Positions 5,198-5,688 of a stretch of DNA of 5,688 nucleotides are shown one piece after another. The notes under the pieces were generated by a model, which did not search any database, had not been told where the DNA came from, and worked only from the letters and a program-made list of their open reading frames with translations. How positions within the stretch are numbered: the stretch's first letter is position 1; every line of letters starts with the position of its first letter. This DNA comes from an uncultured Ruminococcus sp. Lineage in GTDB: Bacteria; Bacillota_A; Clostridia; RUG12999. The stretch covers positions 1 to 5,688 of the forward strand of contig CACZTG010000236.1 of the NCBI GenBank assembly GCA_902783995.1, given 5' to 3'. The position numbers and the translations under genes are program-made.

Positions 5198-5688
5198 CGC
5201 TTTCTCTCCGAGCGGATACGAGGACGAAATAAGAGAGATAATAATTAACGAAATAACACCGTTTTGCGACAGTATCGAAACAGATAATATGGGTAATATT
5301 ATCGCTTTTAAAAAAGGTAAAAGCTCCAAGAAAAAATTTATGGCGGACGCTCATATGGACGAGGTGGGCTTTATCGTAACGGGCATAACCGAAGGCGGCA
5401 GGCTGAAATTTGACGAGGTGGGCGGCATTGATGACCGCATACTTCCCGGAAAACGTGTTATTGTAGGCGAAAAAAGAGTTCCGGGCATTATCGGCATAAA
5501 TCCTGTGCATTTAAGCTACCCGGAAGAGCGAAATTCTGTTATAAAAATGCGTGATATGCTTATTGATATTGGCGTAAGCACAAAAAAAGAAGCCGAAATG
5601 GTTGCGGAAAAAGGCGATTATATCTGTTTTGACAGTGAATATAAAGAATTTGGCGACGGTTTTATAAAAGCAAAAGCGCTTGACGACA
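5178..5688 (+). CDS. M42-family metallopeptidase (second paralogue), N-terminal part only
   Basis: An open frame from ATG 5178 runs off the window, giving 170 residues, about half of an M42 enzyme (usually 330-360). It opens MLKKLTDAFSPSGYEDEIR, the typical 'L-s-x-a-x-G-x-E' helix of the family. It has the canonical metal motif A-H59-M-D61-E-V-G, a PDZ-like insert with GGIDDRILPGKRV at 83-94, GIIGINPVHL at 103-112, and ends at KALDD (166-170), where D169 is the predicted bridging metal ligand. The start lies inside the end of the preceding M42 gene in another frame, a 20-base overlap suggesting translational coupling. AGGAGA (5159-5164) is 13 bases upstream, a somewhat long spacing. It is closer to the family consensus than its neighbour. 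The EE, Asp and His motifs expected downstream cannot be checked. Confidence 0.92.
   Translation, partial: MLKKLTDAFSPSGYEDEIREIIINEITPFCDSIETDNMGNIIAFKKGKSSKKKFMADAHMDEVGFIVTGITEGGRLKFDEVGGIDDRILPGKRVIVGEKRVPGIIGINPVHLSYPEERNSVIKMRDMLIDIGVSTKKEAEMVAEKGDYICFDSEYKEFGDGFIKAKALDD

Overview
The window looks like ordinary chromosomal DNA from an endospore-forming (or formerly spore-forming) member of the Clostridia, of the kind found among the Oscillospiraceae/Ruminococcaceae. The reasons are a GerW/YtfJ-type sporulation protein, an IreB/ReoM-family phosphoprotein (a Firmicutes hallmark), purine-rich Shine-Dalgarno sites before most genes, TTG start codons, and a moderate GC content by eye. No mobile element, CRISPR array, rRNA or tRNA is visible. 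All genes lie on the + strand, and coding sequence fills nearly the whole window.

Layout: (1) 1-169, the C-terminal end of ytfJ/gerW. (2) 170-248, the only sizeable intergenic gap, with a TATAAT box and a small imperfect hairpin. (3) 249-1352, a secreted, membrane-anchored D-alanyl-D-alanine carboxypeptidase of the DacB/DacF (PBP5-like) type. (4) 1378-2106, an RsuA/RluB-family rRNA pseudouridine synthase. (5) 2108-2482, a small uncharacterised protein that reads like the second half of a GNAT fold. (6) 2504-2755, IreB/ReoM. (7) 2777-4126, MurD, started by TTG. (8) 4148-5197 and 5178 to the window end, two diverged M42-family metallopeptidases that overlap by 20 bases; the second is cut off by the window edge.

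From dacB onward the genes are separated by at most about 25 bases or overlap, and no terminator-like hairpin is visible between them, so one long transcript is likely (inference). Three products concern peptidoglycan: DacB trims stem peptides outside the cell, MurD adds D-Glu to the cytoplasmic precursor, and IreB/ReoM is known in other Firmicutes as a Ser/Thr-kinase substrate that controls MurA stability. The ireB-murD adjacency is the most biologically suggestive point. RluB and the M42 peptidases are housekeeping functions (ribosome modification, peptide turnover).

Start-codon choice matters here. dacB and the first M42 gene both have an in-frame ATG that lies inside the apparent Shine-Dalgarno sequence, exactly 15 bases before a better-placed TTG, so the TTG is preferred in both. 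I found no convincing evidence of a wholly undescribed system. The best leads are the degenerate GNAT-like protein, the ireB-murD linkage and the tandem M42 pair.
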